From an uncultured Prevotella sp. (GTDB lineage Bacteria > Bacteroidota > Bacteroidia > Bacteroidales > Bacteroidaceae), in NCBI GenBank assembly GCA_934190685.1, contig CAKPTK010000109.1, positions 1 to 7,255 on the forward strand: a stretch of 7,255 nucleotides of DNA. The letters are read 5' to 3'. The position numbers and the translations under genes are program-made. Positions 5,967 through 7,255 of this stretch are shown here, one piece after another. The notes under the pieces were generated by a model that ran no database searches, was not told where the DNA came from, and worked only from the letters and a program-made list of their open reading frames with translations. How positions within the stretch are numbered: position 1 is the stretch's first letter; each line of letters starts with the position of its first letter.

Positions 5967-6919
5967 TTGTTCAAGTCAAATAATGAGTCTACAAATTCTT
6001 TTCTGTTGAAGAGCTGAAGGTCTTCCATTCCCTCGCCGAGACCAATATACTTTACTGGAACCTTCAGTTGGTCCGAGATGCCGATGACCACGCCACCCTT
6101 GGCTGTGCCATCCAACTTGGTGATGGCCAAGCTTGTGATTTGCGTCACGGCAGAGAACTGCTTGGCTTGCTCAAAAGCATTCTGTCCTGTAGAACCATCA
6201 AGCACGAGCAAGACTTCGTCAGGTGCTTCTGGGAGGACTTTCTTCATGACATCCTTAATTTTCTTCAATTCGTTCATCAAACCCACCTTGTTGTGCAGTC
6301 GGCCTGCCGTGTCAATAATAACCACGTCAGCGCCATTGGCCTTGGCGGAACTCAGCGTGTCAAACGCCACGGAAGCGGGGTCTGAACCCATCTGTTGTTT
6401 GATTACAGGCACGCCGACACGGTCGCCCCAAATGCAAATTTGTTCCACAGCAGCGGCACGGAAGGTGTCCGCCGCACCGAGATAGACCTTCTTTCCGGCC
6501 TTTTTGAACTGATAAGCCAATTTTCCGATTGTCGTTGTCTTGCCGACACCATTCACACCCACCACCAGAATGACATAAGGTTTGTGGTCGGTCGGCAGGT
6601 CCCATTGGTCATTGTCACTGCTGTTGTTCTCGGCGAGCAAACTGGCAATCTCGTCCCTCAAAATAGAATTCAGCTCAGAAGTGGATACATACTTGTCACG
6701 CGCCACCCGTTCCTCAATGCGTTTGATAATCTTCAGTGTGGTTTCCACACCTACGTCTGATGTAATCAGCACCTCTTCGAGATTGTCGAGCACATCGTCA
6801 TCAACTTTCGATTTACCAGCGATAGCGCGAGTCAATTTGGAGAAAACGCTCTGTTTTGTCTTCTCCAGTCCCTTGTCAAGTGTTTCCTTTTTACCTTTAA
6901 AAAGTCCAAATAGTCCCAT
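5963..6919 (-). CDS. ftsY: Signal recognition particle receptor FtsY
   Basis: FtsY is the SRP-receptor GTPase that docks Ffh-bound, translating ribosomes at the membrane so that nascent membrane proteins reach SecYEG. The 318 residues comprise a short lipid-binding N-terminus (GLFGLFKGKK at 2-11, amphipathic and basic), the N domain helices (about 20-100) and the GTPase G domain. G-domain motifs are the P-loop GVNGVGKT at 121-128, AADTFRAAA at 149-157, DTAGR at 203-207, TKLDGTAKGG at 267-276 and GLGEGMEDL at 293-301. It is an NG-only form without the long acidic A domain of E. coli FtsY. The ATG at 6919 begins the conserved MGLF; no Shine-Dalgarno is seen. It is the first gene of a unit with rimO, HU and HU-LysM, transcribed from a promoter near 7063-7093. 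Confidence 0.97.
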   Translation of the reverse strand: MGLFGLFKGKKETLDKGLEKTKQSVFSKLTRAIAGKSKVDDDVLDNLEEVLITSDVGVETTLKIIKRIEERVARDKYVSTSELNSILRDEIASLLAENNSSDNDQWDLPTDHKPYVILVVGVNGVGKTTTIGKLAYQFKKAGKKVYLGAADTFRAAAVEQICIWGDRVGVPVIKQQMGSDPASVAFDTLSSAKANGADVVIIDTAGRLHNKVGLMNELKKIKDVMKKVLPEAPDEVLLVLDGSTGQNAFEQAKQFSAVTQITSLAITKLDGTAKGGVVIGISDQLKVPVKYIGLGEGMEDLQLFNRKEFVDSLFDLNK

Positions 6920-7057
6920 TATGATTTTCTATTTTGAGATTAATAAATCGCCAATGCAGTCTTGCATTTTCCACAGAGCCGTTCTTCCGGCTTTGGAGAA
7001 ACCCCATCAGCTATGGAAGGAGCACGCTGCAGCAAAAGACGCCGAGCACGACCTATC
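6920..7057 (-). other. Structured 5' leader of the ftsY unit
   Basis: The stretch between the predicted transcription start (about 7057) and the ftsY ATG can form two adjacent hairpins on the minus strand. One spans 6970-6997: TCCA and AGCCG pair with CGGCT and TGGA around a GAAGAA loop, with a small internal loop. The other spans 6953-6968: AATGCA pairs with TGCATT around a 4-nt loop. No known riboswitch class is recognisable, and no T-run follows either hairpin. Short open frames in the leader have no supporting motif. Confidence 0.4.
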
Positions 7058-7062
7058 CTATG

Positions 7063-7093
7063 CAAAGTTAGTGTAAATATAAGACAATTCAAA
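7063..7093 (-). promoter_or_regulatory. Promoter of the ftsY-rimO-HU-HU-LysM unit, Bacteroidota type
   Basis: On the minus strand the -33 TTTG (7090-7093) and -7 TAACTTTG (7063-7070) are 19 nt apart and both match consensus exactly. The upstream sequence to about 7120 is very AT-rich. A predicted start near 7057 gives a leader of about 138 nt before the ftsY ATG. The promoter lies downstream of a strong terminator, so the unit is independently initiated. Confidence 0.75.
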
Positions 7094-7169
7094 ATAAAAA
7101 TCTCTTTATTTTATAAATAGGTGTAAATACATGAGCCAACAAGAACGACTTTCTAAACTCATTGGCATT

Positions 7170-7199
7170 AAAAAAGGAGATGCATAAAATGCATCTCCT
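7170..7199 (-). terminator. Strong intrinsic terminator after the DUF4295 gene
   Basis: The minus strand has an 11-bp perfect stem, with AGGAGATGCAT (7189-7199) pairing with ATGCATCTCCT (7175-7185) around a 3-nt loop. The T-run ends at 7170. The hairpin starts 27 nt after the upstream stop codon. The opposite strand lacks a T-run of similar quality, so it serves the minus strand. Confidence 0.93.
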
Positions 7200-7226
7200 C
7201 TTGATTATGTATAAAATTTCACTTTC

Positions 7227-7255
7227 TTATTTGAAGAAGTCCTTTACAGCCTCAT
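7227..7255 (-). CDS. 3' end of a gene, probably DUF4295 family protein (partial)
   Basis: Only the last eight full codons are inside the window, reading EAVKDFFK and then TAA at 7227-7229. This resembles the C-terminus, as I recall it, of the small (about 50-residue) DUF4295 proteins of Bacteroidota, which end in a KVQDFFK-like sequence. In that phylum DUF4295 commonly sits between ribosomal protein genes rpmB-rpmG and ftsY, the position seen here. With so few residues the assignment leans on gene order. The terminator that follows confirms that a transcript ends here. Confidence 0.55.

Noticed and set aside
5295..6017. Plus-strand open frame of 240 codons
   Set aside because: It is antisense to rimO and the end of ftsY, both firmly identified; its product shows no motif.
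6970..7050. SRP RNA (4.5S-like) gene near ftsY, prompted by CCGGAAG and GGAAGGAGCA fragments
   Set aside because: The conserved GGAA tetraloop closed by a short C/G stem and the following asymmetric loop cannot be formed on either strand, so the resemblance is superficial.
6935..7055. Short minus-strand frame in the ftsY leader ending with a CGKC-like cysteine pair
   Set aside because: It lacks a convincing start and ribosome binding site, and a single CxxC pair is too little to support a gene.
6582..7076. Plus-strand open frame of 164 codons extending beyond ftsY into its leader
   Set aside because: Most of it is antisense to the ftsY N domain, it has a Ser-rich composition typical of an antisense frame, and no promoter or ribosome binding site supports it.

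Overview
The window looks like a chromosomal segment of a Bacteroidota bacterium, most likely order Bacteroidales and close to Prevotella/Segatella. The evidence is indirect but consistent. Three promoters follow the Bacteroidota pattern (TTTG, 19-20 nt, TAnnTTTG), and most starts lack a Shine-Dalgarno sequence. The last residues of a probable DUF4295 protein sit next to ftsY-rimO, and both HU paralogues and a PerR/rubrerythrin pair are of types familiar from this phylum. I cannot name the species.

Every gene is on the minus strand, so transcription runs from right to left. At the far right is the 3' end of a probable DUF4295 gene, closed by a strong intrinsic terminator. A fresh promoter (about 7063-7093) and a roughly 140-nt structured leader then start a tightly packed unit of four genes. 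These are ftsY (SRP receptor GTPase), rimO (ribosomal protein S12 methylthiotransferase), a 97-residue HU-family DNA-binding protein, and a 461-residue protein with an HU-like domain, one membrane segment and a LysM domain. ftsY/rimO share a 4-nt GTGA overlap, rimO/HU are 14 nt apart, and HU/HU-LysM overlap by 8 nt.

Next comes a peroxide-response unit of perR followed by a reverse-type rubrerythrin gene. Its promoter has a PerR-box-like sequence between the -33 and -7 elements and a perfect 19-bp AT palindrome just upstream. A hairpin with a T-rich tail lies after rubrerythrin. About 390 bases follow in which I recognise no gene. At the left edge is the 5' portion (446 codons) of ileS with its own promoter.

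Functionally the window combines membrane targeting of ribosomes (FtsY), ribosome modification (RimO), nucleoid proteins (HU and the membrane-anchored HU), anaerobe peroxide defence (PerR, rubrerythrin) and tRNA charging (IleRS). The most notable points are the HU-membrane-LysM protein, which could bridge DNA and the cell wall; the swapped GIHH signature in IleRS, a form linked to very high mupirocin resistance; and the candidate autoregulatory operator of perR-rubrerythrin. The window shows no mobile element, CRISPR array, tRNA or rRNA gene that I can see.
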